A stretch of 64,000 bases of DNA from Candidatus Bipolaricaulota bacterium. GTDB lineage: Bacteria > Bipolaricaulota > Bipolaricaulia > Bipolaricaulales > Bipolaricaulaceae. A program made the position numbers and the translations under genes. The stretch covers positions 62,001 to 126,000 of the forward strand of contig CALKES010000005.1 of the NCBI GenBank assembly GCA_938084715.1, written 5' to 3'. Below, piece after piece: positions 8,192 through 16,213 of the stretch. Under the pieces are notes generated by a model that had not been told where the DNA came from, ran no database searches, and was given only the letters and a program-made list of their open reading frames with translations. Every line of letters begins with the position of its first letter. Positions within the stretch are counted from its first letter, which is position 1.

Positions 8192-9203
8192 ATGGAAATT
8201 TTCTTGTCGGAGACCCGGTGGGCTGCCCGGGAGCGAGGATTGGATACCGTTCGAAGTCTCTTCCACCGCGTGGCGCTCCTTCTCCTCATCCTGACGTCTG
8301 CCTCGGCCGCACCGCTGACCTGGGGTATCCTTTCCCCTCGTCCGGCCCTCTGGCCCCATGCTGGAATCGTGGTCGTCATCCCTGAATTCGATTGGGCTTA
8401 CTTCGTTATGGATCCAAGGACGGGGAGCGTCACCCCGCTCGAGCGGGTGCGTCCTCGCTGTGTCGCGGGATCGATCGCGCGCGCTCTGGCGCCAAGCCGA
8501 TGGCCCTCTCTACATCAGCTCGCCAACCTTCGATGACCTCGAAGAGGTCGCAGAGCTCGATGCGTTTGACGCCTCTTCTTTCTCCCCTTCGCCCGCTGGC
8601 CCCCGCCTTGCCTTCGTCGCACCCCTGACGGACGTGATCCTCGACCAGGGTCCGGGGTGGATTCTCCACCCGTACGAGGTCTTCATCATGGATCTCCGGA
8701 CTGGGGCCATCGTGCAGCTCACCGACGAAGCAGCCCGGGAGGACCAGGTTTTCCGTGTCGAGTGGGCGCCCGACGGGTCACGCCTGCTCGTTGAGACGAA
8801 TGGTCACCCGGAGAGGGTGTTTACCATTCAGCCCGACGGCGCGGAGCGAACCCCGAAGAATCTTCCGGAAGCGAGTTTCCCCAATCCAACCTGGTCACCC
8901 GATGGAGGTTGGATTGCCTACTTCTTCCCGGAAGCAGTGCGCGTCGCCGCGGACGACAGGGGCACAAGCCAAGTGCTCGTCGATCTCCGCGACGGTGGTC
9001 CCTGCTACGGCAATACGTACGGCCTCGCCTGGTCTCCGGATGGGGAAGAGCTCGCGTTCAGCATTCACTACCCCGATACACCTGACATCGAGCAGAACGA
9101 CGCAGAGATCTTCGTCGTCGAGGTTCGAACCGGAGCGGTCCGCCGCCTCCCCAAGAGCGCATCGAGAGAGGATGTGCTCCTCTGGTTGCCGCCGCCGCGG
9201 TAG
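8192..9203 (+). pseudogene. TolB-like secreted beta-propeller gene with a frameshift
   Basis: An N-terminal frame (8192-8536) has a signal peptide (FHRVALLLLILTSASA) and a first propeller blade (AYFVMDPRTGSVTPL). The remainder is in another frame (in phase with 8358-9203), with TolB/WD40-like blades: YEVFIMDLRTGAIVQLTDE, WAPDGSRLLVE, PTWSPDGGWIAYF and LAWSPDGEELAFS. The sense passes from one frame to the other near 8480. Either a real frameshift mutation or a sequencing error splits one protein of about 335 residues. Given two decayed transposases next door, mutation is plausible. Such proteins are periplasmic or cell-surface. Confidence 0.6.
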
Positions 9204-9586
9204 CCCCGTCGCACCCCTTGCGAAGATTGGCCCACCATTGCGGAGGACGGTTGGTCGTCAACACCAGTTGCCCGTTGAAGGTTCGTGTTCGATCTGTCCG
9301 TCCTGAGGGGGATCGCGTTGCCGTTCGATCCTTTTCGGGGTCGATGCGACCCCGCGATCGGAGGGCTCAGATTCATGACGTACTTCAACCATGGCTCAGG
9401 CAGTCTTTGGACCAGATCCCCGCGCCCCGGTCGTACCGGCATGTCGAGGTCTTCGGTGTGGGTATCGGGCCTCACCTCACAAGGTTGGGGTGGCCGCGTC
9501 CGGATTCGTTAGCTGGGTGGGCAACGGATTGGACCTTCGTGCCCCTCGCGGAAGAACATCGTCAGAGCAAGGGACGGACTGGAAGG
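9204..9586. other. Intergenic stretch without recognisable gene
   Basis: About 380 bases between the propeller pseudogene and tRNA-Gln. Open frames here show no family resemblance or plausible start signals. It may hold debris of the same accessory patch. Confidence 0.4.
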
Positions 9587-9660
9587 TGGCTGGGAGAGAG
9601 GGATTCGAACCCCCACTAACGGGTCCAGAGCCCGTCGGCCTACCGTTAGCCGATCTCCCA
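9587..9660 (-). tRNA. tRNA-Gln (CTG)
   Basis: The minus-strand cloverleaf has acceptor TGGGAGA/TCTCCCA with discriminator G, the T-loop GGTTCGAAT and anticodon arm CGGG-CTCTGGA-CCCG, giving anticodon CTG. The weak U1-A72 pair is typical of tRNA-Gln. CCA is encoded. Confidence 0.93.
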
Positions 9661-9726
9661 GGGACGCGGGGATTCTAGCTCGCCGGGGTGGCCGGGGCAA
9701 CCGTTGGGACGGAATCTGCGCCCCGG

Positions 9727-9732
9727 TACAAT
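9727..9732 (+). promoter_or_regulatory. -10 element of the memo-yicC-gmk-acpS unit (leaderless)
   Basis: TACAAT seven bases before ATG 9740. This spacing decides between the two nearby ATGs: the ATG at 9731 falls inside the hexamer and cannot be transcribed from this promoter. Confidence 0.65.
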
Positions 9733-9739
9733 GGGCCCG

Positions 9740-10570
9740 ATGGGGCGAAGGCGGTCGTGCGCAGCCGGGACGTTCTACCCCGCGGACCCCAACCGCCTGA
9801 CGGATGAGTTGGAGCGGGCGCTGGGCCCGGGATACCGCCGGCCCGCTTCCCCTCTTTCGGGACCCGCAGCCGCCATCCTCCCCCACGCGGGGTACATCTA
9901 CTCGGGGGCGGTGGCGGGGGCCGGGTACCGGGCCCTTGCCGCCCTGGGGAGGCCCGCGGCAGCCGTGATCCTCGGGACGAACCACACCGGGCTCGGGGGC
10001 CCCATCGCCGTGGCCGAGCCGGGGACATGGCTCACCCCCCTAGGCGAAGTACCCGTCCCGAACGAACTCTCCCGAGAGGTCGCCCGAGCCCTGGGCGTGG
10101 TCCAGTCCGACCTTCCGTTCGCCCGGGAGCACTCGGTGGAGGTCCAGCTCCCGTTTCTCCAACACCTCTTCGGTACCCTTCCCGTCGTACCCGTAGTCGT
10201 CCAGTCGTTGAGCCCGGCGGCCGCGGAACGAGCCGGACGCGCCCTGGGCAACCTACTGTCCGGGCAGCCGGTCCTCCTCGTGGCCTCGACGGACTTCACC
10301 CACTACGAGCCCGACCCCGTCGCCCGGGAGAAGGACCGGAAGGCCCTGGAGCCCATCCTCCGCCTCGACCTCGAGGGGTTCCTCCAGGCGGTGGCCCGGT
10401 ACCGAATCTCGATCTGCGGGGTTGGGGCGATCGCCCTCCTCCTCGCCGCGGCCCGGGCGTTGGGGCTCACCGAGGCCGAGCTCCTCTCCTACCGGACGTC
10501 GGGCGAGGTGGCGGAGCGCTTCAACGAGGTGGTGGGGTACGCCGCGGTCCTGTTCCGGAAGGGAGGCTAG
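9740..10570 (+). CDS. Memo family protein (AmmeMemoRadiSam system protein B)
   Basis: 276 residues, Memo/COG1355, a fold related to non-haem iron dioxygenases and nitrilase-like metal enzymes. Metal-site motifs are visible: AGTFYPADP near the N-terminus, ILPHAGYIYSG, GTNHTG, EHSVEVQLPFLQ and STDFTHYEP. The N-terminus RRRSCAAGTFYPAD is normal for the family. In many prokaryotes Memo, AMMECR1 and a radical SAM protein are encoded together; here AMMECR1 is 23 kb away (33642-34160) and no radical SAM partner is in the window. The biochemical role is not settled. Start chosen from the leaderless -10. Followed at once by yicC. Confidence 0.85.
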   Translation: MGRRRSCAAGTFYPADPNRLTDELERALGPGYRRPASPLSGPAAAILPHAGYIYSGAVAGAGYRALAALGRPAAAVILGTNHTGLGGPIAVAEPGTWLTPLGEVPVPNELSREVARALGVVQSDLPFAREHSVEVQLPFLQHLFGTLPVVPVVVQSLSPAAAERAGRALGNLLSGQPVLLVASTDFTHYEPDPVAREKDRKALEPILRLDLEGFLQAVARYRISICGVGAIALLLAAARALGLTEAELLSYRTSGEVAERFNEVVGYAAVLFRKGG

Positions 10571-10571
10571 G

Positions 10572-11420
10572 GTGCGTAGCATGACGGGCTTCGGCCGCGG
10601 CCGGGCAGCCCGGAACGGCTACGCCGTGCAGGCCGACCTCCGCAGCCTGAACAACCGGTTCCTCGAGGTCCGGGTCCGGGGCCTCGGGGACTACCCCCTC
10701 CTCCTCCAGCGGTGCGAGGACCGGCTCCGGGGGGCGTTCGCCCGGGGGACGCTCGAGCTCCACGTCCGTCTGGAGGGGGAGCGGCCCAGGCGCCTGGCCC
10801 TGGACGCCGCCCGCCAGTACCTCCGGGACCTCCTCGAGCTCCGGGACGCCCTGGCCCTCGACGATCCCCCCACCCTGGACCACCTCCTCGCCCTGGGGGT
10901 GTTTGAGGAACAGGCCCCGGACGAGGAGGCCCTGTGGCCGGTCGTGGAGGAGGCGCTCGCCGGGGCGGTCGGGGAGGTCTCGGCGGCTCGCCGTCGGGAG
11001 GGGGAGGCCCTCCGGGAGGCGTTGGCCCGGGAGCTCGCTGCCCTCGAGGGGGCCCTCGCCGAGGCCGAGCGCCTCGCCCCGGAGGCCCTCGCCGACGCCC
11101 GGGCCCGGATCGAGGCGCGGCTGGCGGAGCTCGGGGCCGAGGCGGACCCCGGGCGGATGGCCGCCGAGCTCGTCCTGTGGGCGGAGCGGGGCGACCTCCG
11201 GGAGGAGCTCGATCGCCTGAGGACGCACGCCCTTCGGTTCCGGGACCTCCTCGACTCGGAGGAGCCCGTGGGGCGGGAACTGGAGTTCCTCGCCCAGGAG
11301 ATGGGGCGGGAGGCGGGGACCCTGGCCGCCAAGGCCCGGTCCGCCGCGCTCGCCCGGGTCGCCCTCGCCCTCCGCCTCGGGGTCGAACGGATCCGGGAAC
11401 AAGCGAGGAACGTGGAATGA
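10572..11420 (+). CDS. yicC: YicC family endoribonuclease
   Basis: 282 residues; YicC N-terminal domain plus DUF1732 C-terminal domain. Start GTG 10572 gives the diagnostic N-terminus (V)RSMTGFGRG. Further motifs are LRSLNNRFLEVRVR and, near the C-terminus, VGRELEFLAQEMGREAGTLA, which matches the conserved KLDFL.QE..RE.NT. YicC-type proteins are RNases acting on RNA stability. The gene follows memo by one base and overlaps gmk, the classic yicC-gmk neighbourhood. Confidence 0.92.
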   Translation: MRSMTGFGRGRAARNGYAVQADLRSLNNRFLEVRVRGLGDYPLLLQRCEDRLRGAFARGTLELHVRLEGERPRRLALDAARQYLRDLLELRDALALDDPPTLDHLLALGVFEEQAPDEEALWPVVEEALAGAVGEVSAARRREGEALREALARELAALEGALAEAERLAPEALADARARIEARLAELGAEADPGRMAAELVLWAERGDLREELDRLRTHALRFRDLLDSEEPVGRELEFLAQEMGREAGTLAAKARSAALARVALALRLGVERIREQARNVE

Positions 11421-12046
11421 GGGACTTTCTTCCCCCCGGTTGGGACGTCGGAGGGAGCCTGGGGATGGCCCTCGTGATCGCCGGCCCCTCCGGAGCGGGG
11501 AAGTCCTCGGTCATCGCCGAGCTTCTGCGGAGGGATCCGTCGCTCTCCTTCTCCGTCTCCGTCACCACCCGCCCCCGGAGGCCCGACGAGGTGGACGGCC
11601 GGGACTACACGTTCATTTCCGAGGCGGAGTTCGACCGCTGGATCCGGGCCGGGGAGCTCCTGGAGTGGACGACCTACGGGGGGCACCGCTACGGGACCCC
11701 CCGGAGCGAGCTCATCCCGCGACTCACCCGGGGCGAGGTCGTGGTCGTCAACGTCGAGGTCCGGGGGGCCCTCGCCCTCCGCGGGGCCCGTCTCCCCGGG
11801 CCGGTGGTCCTCGTGTTCCTCGTCCCCCCGAGCCGTGAGGAGCTCTTCCGGAGGATCCGCGGGCGGGGAACGGAGTCCGAGGAGGAGCTCGCGCGGCGGC
11901 TCCGGACGGCCGAGGAGGAGATCCGGGCGATCCCCGAGTTCGACTACCTCGTGGTAAACGACGAACTTGGCCAGGCGGTAAGGCGGGTGGAGGCGATCCT
12001 CACCGCGGAGCGGCTGAGGATCCGACGGTGCTCTCCCTCGGCGTAG
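11417..12046 (+). CDS. gmk: Guanylate kinase
   Basis: Phosphorylates GMP to GDP. 209 residues if started at ATG 11417, which overlaps the yicC stop; an internal ATG at 11465 (MALVIAGPSGAG) would give the usual length near 193. The P-loop GPSGAGKSSV, the GMP-binding SVTTRPRRPDEVDGRDYTFI and the lid region RIRGRGTESEEELARRL are all present. Its C-terminus overlaps acpS by 19 bases. Confidence 0.93.
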   Translation: MRDFLPPGWDVGGSLGMALVIAGPSGAGKSSVIAELLRRDPSLSFSVSVTTRPRRPDEVDGRDYTFISEAEFDRWIRAGELLEWTTYGGHRYGTPRSELIPRLTRGEVVVVNVEVRGALALRGARLPGPVVLVFLVPPSREELFRRIRGRGTESEEELARRLRTAEEEIRAIPEFDYLVVNDELGQAVRRVEAILTAERLRIRRCSPSA

Positions 12047-12399
12047 ACCTCGTCGCGGTCGAGCGGATCCGGGCGCTCCTCGCGCGCTGGGGTCCGGAGC
12101 GACTGGGGAGGCTGTTCACGGAAAGGGAACTAAGCTACGCCCTCGCCTCGCCACCCCTCGCTGCCCAGCGGCTGGCCGCCCGGTTTGCGGCCAAGGAGGC
12201 TTTCCGGAAGGCCCTCGGTCGCGCCGTCCCCTTCCGCGAGCTCGAGGTGGTGCTCCAAGAGGGACGGCCCTGCCTCCGCTGGCAGGGCCGTCTCTACCCG
12301 ATCTCCCTTTCCCACACCGCGGCCTACGCCGTGGCGGTGGCCGCGGTGCCTACTCCTCCGCCTCCTCCGCCAGGCCCTTCAGCCGCTCCCGGAGGGTGA
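12028..12399 (+). CDS. acpS: Holo-[acyl-carrier-protein] synthase
   Basis: Transfers 4'-phosphopantetheine from CoA to the ACP serine. 123 residues. The two Mg-binding motifs of the AcpS family are clear: LGVDLVAVERI near the N-terminus and RFAAKEAFRKALG around residue 57. The GTG start overlaps gmk. The last 50 bases run into the 3' end of rpsA on the opposite strand; the Pro-rich tail (TPPPPPPGPS) is encoded in that overlap and is probably dispensable. Confidence 0.9.
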   Translation: MLSLGVDLVAVERIRALLARWGPERLGRLFTERELSYALASPPLAAQRLAARFAAKEAFRKALGRAVPFRELEVVLQEGRPCLRWQGRLYPISLSHTAAYAVAVAAVPTPPPPPPGPSAAPGG

Positions 12400-14026
12400 A
12401 CGTCTCCCGGCCGGTCTGGGGGGCGAGGAACCTCTCCTTCTCCGCCTCCTCGACCTCCTCGCTCATCTTCTTGATCGAAAGCCGCACCTGGCGCTTGGAC
12501 TCGTTGATCCCGATGATCTTGGCCGTGACCTCCTGCCCCAGCCGGAGGGCCTCGGCGGGGCTGGCGATCCGCTCGGCGGAGATCTCCGAGACGTGGATCA
12601 GTCCCTCCACCGCCGGGGTGATCCGGACGAAGGCCCCGAAGTCCTTGATCTGGGTGATCGGTCCGGAGACGACCGAGCCCACGGAGTACTGCTCGAGGAA
12701 CTGCTCCCACGGGTCCTGCTGGAGGGCGCGGAGGGAGAGGCTGATCCGCCGCTCCTCCTCGTCCACCTTGAGGACGATCGCCCGCACCGTCTGCCCCGGC
12801 TGGAGGACCTCCTTGGGGTGCCCCACCCGCTGCCAGGAGAGCTCGGAGATGTGGATCAGGCCCTCGACCCCCTGCTCCAGCTCCACGAACGCCCCGAAGT
12901 CGGTGAGGTTGGTGACCTTCCCCTCGACGAGGGCCCCCCGCGGGTAGCGGTGGGCCACGTCCTCCCACGGGTCGGGGAGGGCCCGGCGCAGGGAGAGGCT
13001 GATCCGCTTCCGCTCGGCGTCCACGGAGAGGACGACCACCTCGACCTCGTCCCCCTCGCTCACCACGTCCCGGGGGTGTTTGGGGGTCGTCCAGGCGAGC
13101 TCGGAGAGGTGCACCAACCCCTCCACGTCCTCCTCGAGCTCCACGAACGCCCCGAAGTCGGTGACGGAGACGACCTTGCCCTTCACCTTGCTCTTGGGGG
13201 GGTAGCGCTCGGCGATCCCCTGCCAGGGGTCAGGGCGGAGGCGCTTCATGGACAGCGAGATCCGCCCCTCCTCCCGGTCCGCCTCGAGGACCAGCACCTT
13301 CACCTTCTGGCCCGGCTCGAACTTCCCCGGCGGGGGAACCGGGATGTCCTTCCAGCAGATCTCCGTCCGGTGGACGAGGCCGTCGTGGCCGCCCACGTCC
13401 ACGAACACCCCGAAGTCCACCACGCTCTTCACCGTCCCCTCGACGACCGTCCCCGGGGTGAGGGAGGCGAACAGGGCGTCCCGCTCCTTCTCCTCCAGTT
13501 CCTTGAGGAACTCCCGGCGGGAGACCACGATGTTGCGGTTGCGGCGGGAGAACTCGATGATTCGGAACTCGAACTCTTTTCCCCGCAGTCGCTCGATCTT
13601 GGTGGAGACGCCTTTGCCGAGGTGGGAGGCCGGGAGGAAGGCTCGGATCCCCCCGAGGCTCACCTGGTACCCCGCCTCCCCCACTTCGTCGAGGATCACC
13701 CCGGTGACGGGGGTCCCCGCCTTGTACGCCCGCTCGAGCTCGAGGTACCGCTTGGCGAGGAAGGCCTGGCGCTCGGAGATGTAGACGGTGCCGTTTTCCT
13801 CATCGATGTAGGTGATGAGGACGTCGATCTCCTCCCCGGGCTGGACCGTCTCGTGGCCGGGGGCCAGTTCCCGCTTGGGGAGGACGGCCTCGGATTTGTA
13901 CCCGATGTCCACAAGAACGTCTTGGCCGGCCTCTTGGACGATCCGCCCCCGCACCGTGTCCCCGCGGCTGAAGAGCCGCACGTCGCTCTCGTCGAGCGCC
14001 TCTTCCATCTGGATCCACTCCGCCAT
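12350..14026 (-). CDS. rpsA: 30S ribosomal protein S1
   Basis: 558 residues with six S1 RNA-binding domains starting near residues 17, 100, 190, 275, 360 and 445. Repeats 3-6 carry the DFG.FV...G..GL.H.SE core (for example VTDFGAFVELEEDVEGLVHL), while repeats 1-2 are divergent ribosome-binding types, as in proteobacterial S1. ATG 14026 was preferred over an upstream TTG because AGGTGG lies about six bases before it. It is the last gene of the ispE-cmk-plsC-rpsA block. A six-domain S1 suits initiation on leadered mRNAs, in contrast to the leaderless units inferred here. Confidence 0.95.
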   Translation of the reverse strand: MAEWIQMEEALDESDVRLFSRGDTVRGRIVQEAGQDVLVDIGYKSEAVLPKRELAPGHETVQPGEEIDVLITYIDEENGTVYISERQAFLAKRYLELERAYKAGTPVTGVILDEVGEAGYQVSLGGIRAFLPASHLGKGVSTKIERLRGKEFEFRIIEFSRRNRNIVVSRREFLKELEEKERDALFASLTPGTVVEGTVKSVVDFGVFVDVGGHDGLVHRTEICWKDIPVPPPGKFEPGQKVKVLVLEADREEGRISLSMKRLRPDPWQGIAERYPPKSKVKGKVVSVTDFGAFVELEEDVEGLVHLSELAWTTPKHPRDVVSEGDEVEVVVLSVDAERKRISLSLRRALPDPWEDVAHRYPRGALVEGKVTNLTDFGAFVELEQGVEGLIHISELSWQRVGHPKEVLQPGQTVRAIVLKVDEEERRISLSLRALQQDPWEQFLEQYSVGSVVSGPITQIKDFGAFVRITPAVEGLIHVSEISAERIASPAEALRLGQEVTAKIIGINESKRQVRLSIKKMSEEVEEAEKERFLAPQTGRETFTLRERLKGLAEEAEE

Positions 14027-14140
14027 CCGCAACCACCTCGTCGGTCTCCCCGTGTTCGGGCCCGCAACGGAAAATCATGCACCGCGAACCCCGCCTGGGT
14101 CAACGCGCTGATCTTATCCCCCCCCTCCGGGGGGCTCAAA

Positions 14141-14779
14141 TCAGGTTCGGAGCACCCGCTCCATCAGCCACTCGGTGAGGAGGCGGTAGCGATCGGAACG
14201 GGGAAGGCCTGCGGGAAGCTCCGCGGAGAGCTCGTCCACCGTGAGGGGCGGACCGATCCGGACCTCGATCCGGGGGAACCGAACCGGGATCCGCCCCCAG
14301 CGCTTCGGGGGGTAGGGGCCGTGGGGGACGAGGTTCACCGGAATGAGGGGCCGGCCGAGGAGCTCGGCGAACCGGACCGCGCCGGGTTTCGGCCGGGCCC
14401 CGGGCCTGGTCGTCCCCTCGGGGAAGATCCCCACCAGCCTCGCCCGCCGGGCCGCCGCCACCGACCGCCGGAAGTCCGAGACCCCAAACGCCTCGCGGTC
14501 GATGGGAACGGCGAACAGGAGGACCAGGGGCCCCAGGAGGGGGTTCCGCAGGAGCCCGTGCCGGGCGAGGAACGTGATCCTCCGGAACGGGCCACAGGCG
14601 ACCCCGAGGACGACGATGTCCCAGTACGAGCGGTGGGGGGCGACGAGGATGCCCCCGCGGACGAGGTGCTCCCGCCCGGAGACCCGGAGGCGGAACAGGG
14701 GCTTGACGACGAACCAGAGGACCGTGGCGAGGAGGGCCCACAGGAGGTCGCGGATCCGGTCAGCGAGCCAGGTGCGCAC
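14141..14779 (-). CDS. plsC: 1-acyl-sn-glycerol-3-phosphate acyltransferase
   Basis: Makes phosphatidic acid from lysophosphatidic acid. 212 residues with an N-terminal membrane helix (about 10-28). The acyltransferase signature APHRSYWD (H-x4-D) is near residue 48, the FPEGTT motif near 118 and PVNLVPHG near 147. The GTG start overlaps the cmk stop by 20 bases. The cmk-plsC-rpsA order is conserved in many bacteria. Confidence 0.92.
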   Translation of the reverse strand: MRTWLADRIRDLLWALLATVLWFVVKPLFRLRVSGREHLVRGGILVAPHRSYWDIVVLGVACGPFRRITFLARHGLLRNPLLGPLVLLFAVPIDREAFGVSDFRRSVAAARRARLVGIFPEGTTRPGARPKPGAVRFAELLGRPLIPVNLVPHGPYPPKRWGRIPVRFPRIEVRIGPPLTVDELSAELPAGLPRSDRYRLLTEWLMERVLRT

Positions 14780-15377
14780 GGCGCTCCTCCACGAGCTTCA
14801 GGGCCTGGGCGAGGACCTCCTCGGGCCCCATCCCCGTGGTGTCGAGGACCACGGCGTCGGGGGCGGGGCGGAGGGGGGAGTCGGGGCGGGTGGAGTCCCG
14901 CTCGTCCCGCCTCCGGATCCCCGCCAGGATCTGGGCGAAGTCCCCCCCCTGCTCCCGGTGCCGGCGGCGGGCCCGCTCCTCCTCGGTGGCCCAGAGGTAG
15001 ATCTTGAGCTCGGCGTCGGGGAGGACCACCGTCCCGATGTCCCGCCCCTCCATGACCACGTCCCCCCCCGCGGCGATCGCCCGCTGGATCTCCACCAGGC
15101 GCTTCCGGACGCGGCTGTCCACCGCGACTTGGGACGAGAGGTCGTCGAGGTCGGGGCTTGAAAGGCGGTCCGTCACGTCCTCGCCTTGGAGGAGGATCCG
15201 CCCCCCCTCCCTCACCTGGAGGTCCAGGTCGCCGAGGGCGACCCCCCGCTTGCAGGCGAGGGCCGCGGCCCGGTACATCGCCCCCGTGGGAACGAAGAGG
15301 TAGCCCAGGGCTTGGGCGAGGGAGCGGGCGAGGGTCGTCTTCCCCGCCGCGGCCGGGCCGTCAATCGCGATCCTCAT
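14760..15377 (-). CDS. cmk: Cytidylate kinase
   Basis: Phosphorylates CMP/dCMP. 205 residues. P-loop IDGPAAAGKTTLA, the SGAMYR equivalent PTGAMYRAAAL, EGRDIGTVVLPDAELKIYL with the conserved GRDIGT, and the DSTR region ERDSTRPDSPL. ATG 15377 gives the standard N-terminus MRIAIDGPA and overlaps the ispE stop (ATGA). Confidence 0.95.
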   Translation of the reverse strand: MRIAIDGPAAAGKTTLARSLAQALGYLFVPTGAMYRAAALACKRGVALGDLDLQVREGGRILLQGEDVTDRLSSPDLDDLSSQVAVDSRVRKRLVEIQRAIAAGGDVVMEGRDIGTVVLPDAELKIYLWATEEERARRRHREQGGDFAQILAGIRRRDERDSTRPDSPLRPAPDAVVLDTTGMGPEEVLAQALKLVEERRAHLAR

Positions 15378-16210
15378 CCGGGGAACTTGTACCCCGCCCC
15401 CACCGGGGCCGCAACGAACGCCCGCGCCCCGGGAGGGAGCGGGAGGGCCTCCCGGGCCGCGGCCGCCTCCTCCCAGGAGGAGAACGCGGCGAACAGGGCC
15501 GAGCCCGAGCCGGTCATCCCCACCCCGCGGCTCGGCAGAGCCTCGAGCCGCCGGCGGAACTCCCGGAGCTCGGGCCGGAGGGCGACCGTCGCCGGCCAAA
15601 GATCGTTCGGGAAGGGCGGAACGTGAGGCGGCGGCCCAGTCGGGCTGGGCGGGATCCCCAGGACATCGTACATCCGGTACACCTCGGCCGTCGGACAAGC
15701 AAAGGGAGGGACGGCCACGAGGAACACGAAAGGCACGGGAAGGGCCACGGGGGTGAGCCGCTCACCGATCCCCTCCACCCAGGCCGGGCTCCTCCCCAGG
15801 AAAAAGGGGACGTCCGCCCCCAGTCTTGCCCCAAGCTGCATGAGCTCGGCCTGGGATTTCCCAAGCCGGTAGAGCAGGTTGAGACCGGCCAGCACCGCCG
15901 CGGCGTCGGAGCTTCCCCCGCCCAGGCCCGCTCCCACAGGGATCCGTTTCCTGAGGACGATGCGCACGCCCGGCCCGTCCGCGCCCAACAGGGCCTGCGC
16001 CGCCCGATAGGCGAGGTTTCCCTCCGGCGGCCCAAGCTCCGGCGAGGCCTCAAGCTCGATCCCGCGGGGAATGGCCGCAAGCTCGATCTCGTCCGCCAGA
16101 TCGATCGCACAAAACAGGCTTTGGAGGAGGTGGTAGCCGTCCTCCCGTCGGCCCACCACCCGCAGGACAAGGTTCAGTTTGGCGTGGGCCAGCAGATGAA
16201 GGCGCTTCAT
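15374..16210 (-). CDS. ispE: 4-diphosphocytidyl-2-C-methyl-D-erythritol kinase
   Basis: GHMP kinase of the MEP isoprenoid pathway. 278 residues. Motifs: AHAKLNLVLRVVGRREDGYH at the N-terminus, PVGAGLGGGSSDAAA (ATP site) near residue 90 and GMTGSGSALFAAF near residue 230. Shows that this organism makes isoprenoids by the MEP route. Heads the block running to rpsA; only three bases separate it from the hutI stop upstream, so it may be co-transcribed with hutI. Confidence 0.95.
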   Translation of the reverse strand: MKRLHLLAHAKLNLVLRVVGRREDGYHLLQSLFCAIDLADEIELAAIPRGIELEASPELGPPEGNLAYRAAQALLGADGPGVRIVLRKRIPVGAGLGGGSSDAAAVLAGLNLLYRLGKSQAELMQLGARLGADVPFFLGRSPAWVEGIGERLTPVALPVPFVFLVAVPPFACPTAEVYRMYDVLGIPPSPTGPPPHVPPFPNDLWPATVALRPELREFRRRLEALPSRGVGMTGSGSALFAAFSSWEEAAAAREALPLPPGARAFVAAPVGAGYKFPG

Positions 16211-16213
16211 GGC

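Noticed and set aside
12185-15007. 940-codon plus-strand open frame
   Set aside because: It is antisense to rpsA, plsC and cmk; composition is typical of GC-rich shadow frames (Leu/Asp/Glu/Pro runs) and it matches no family.
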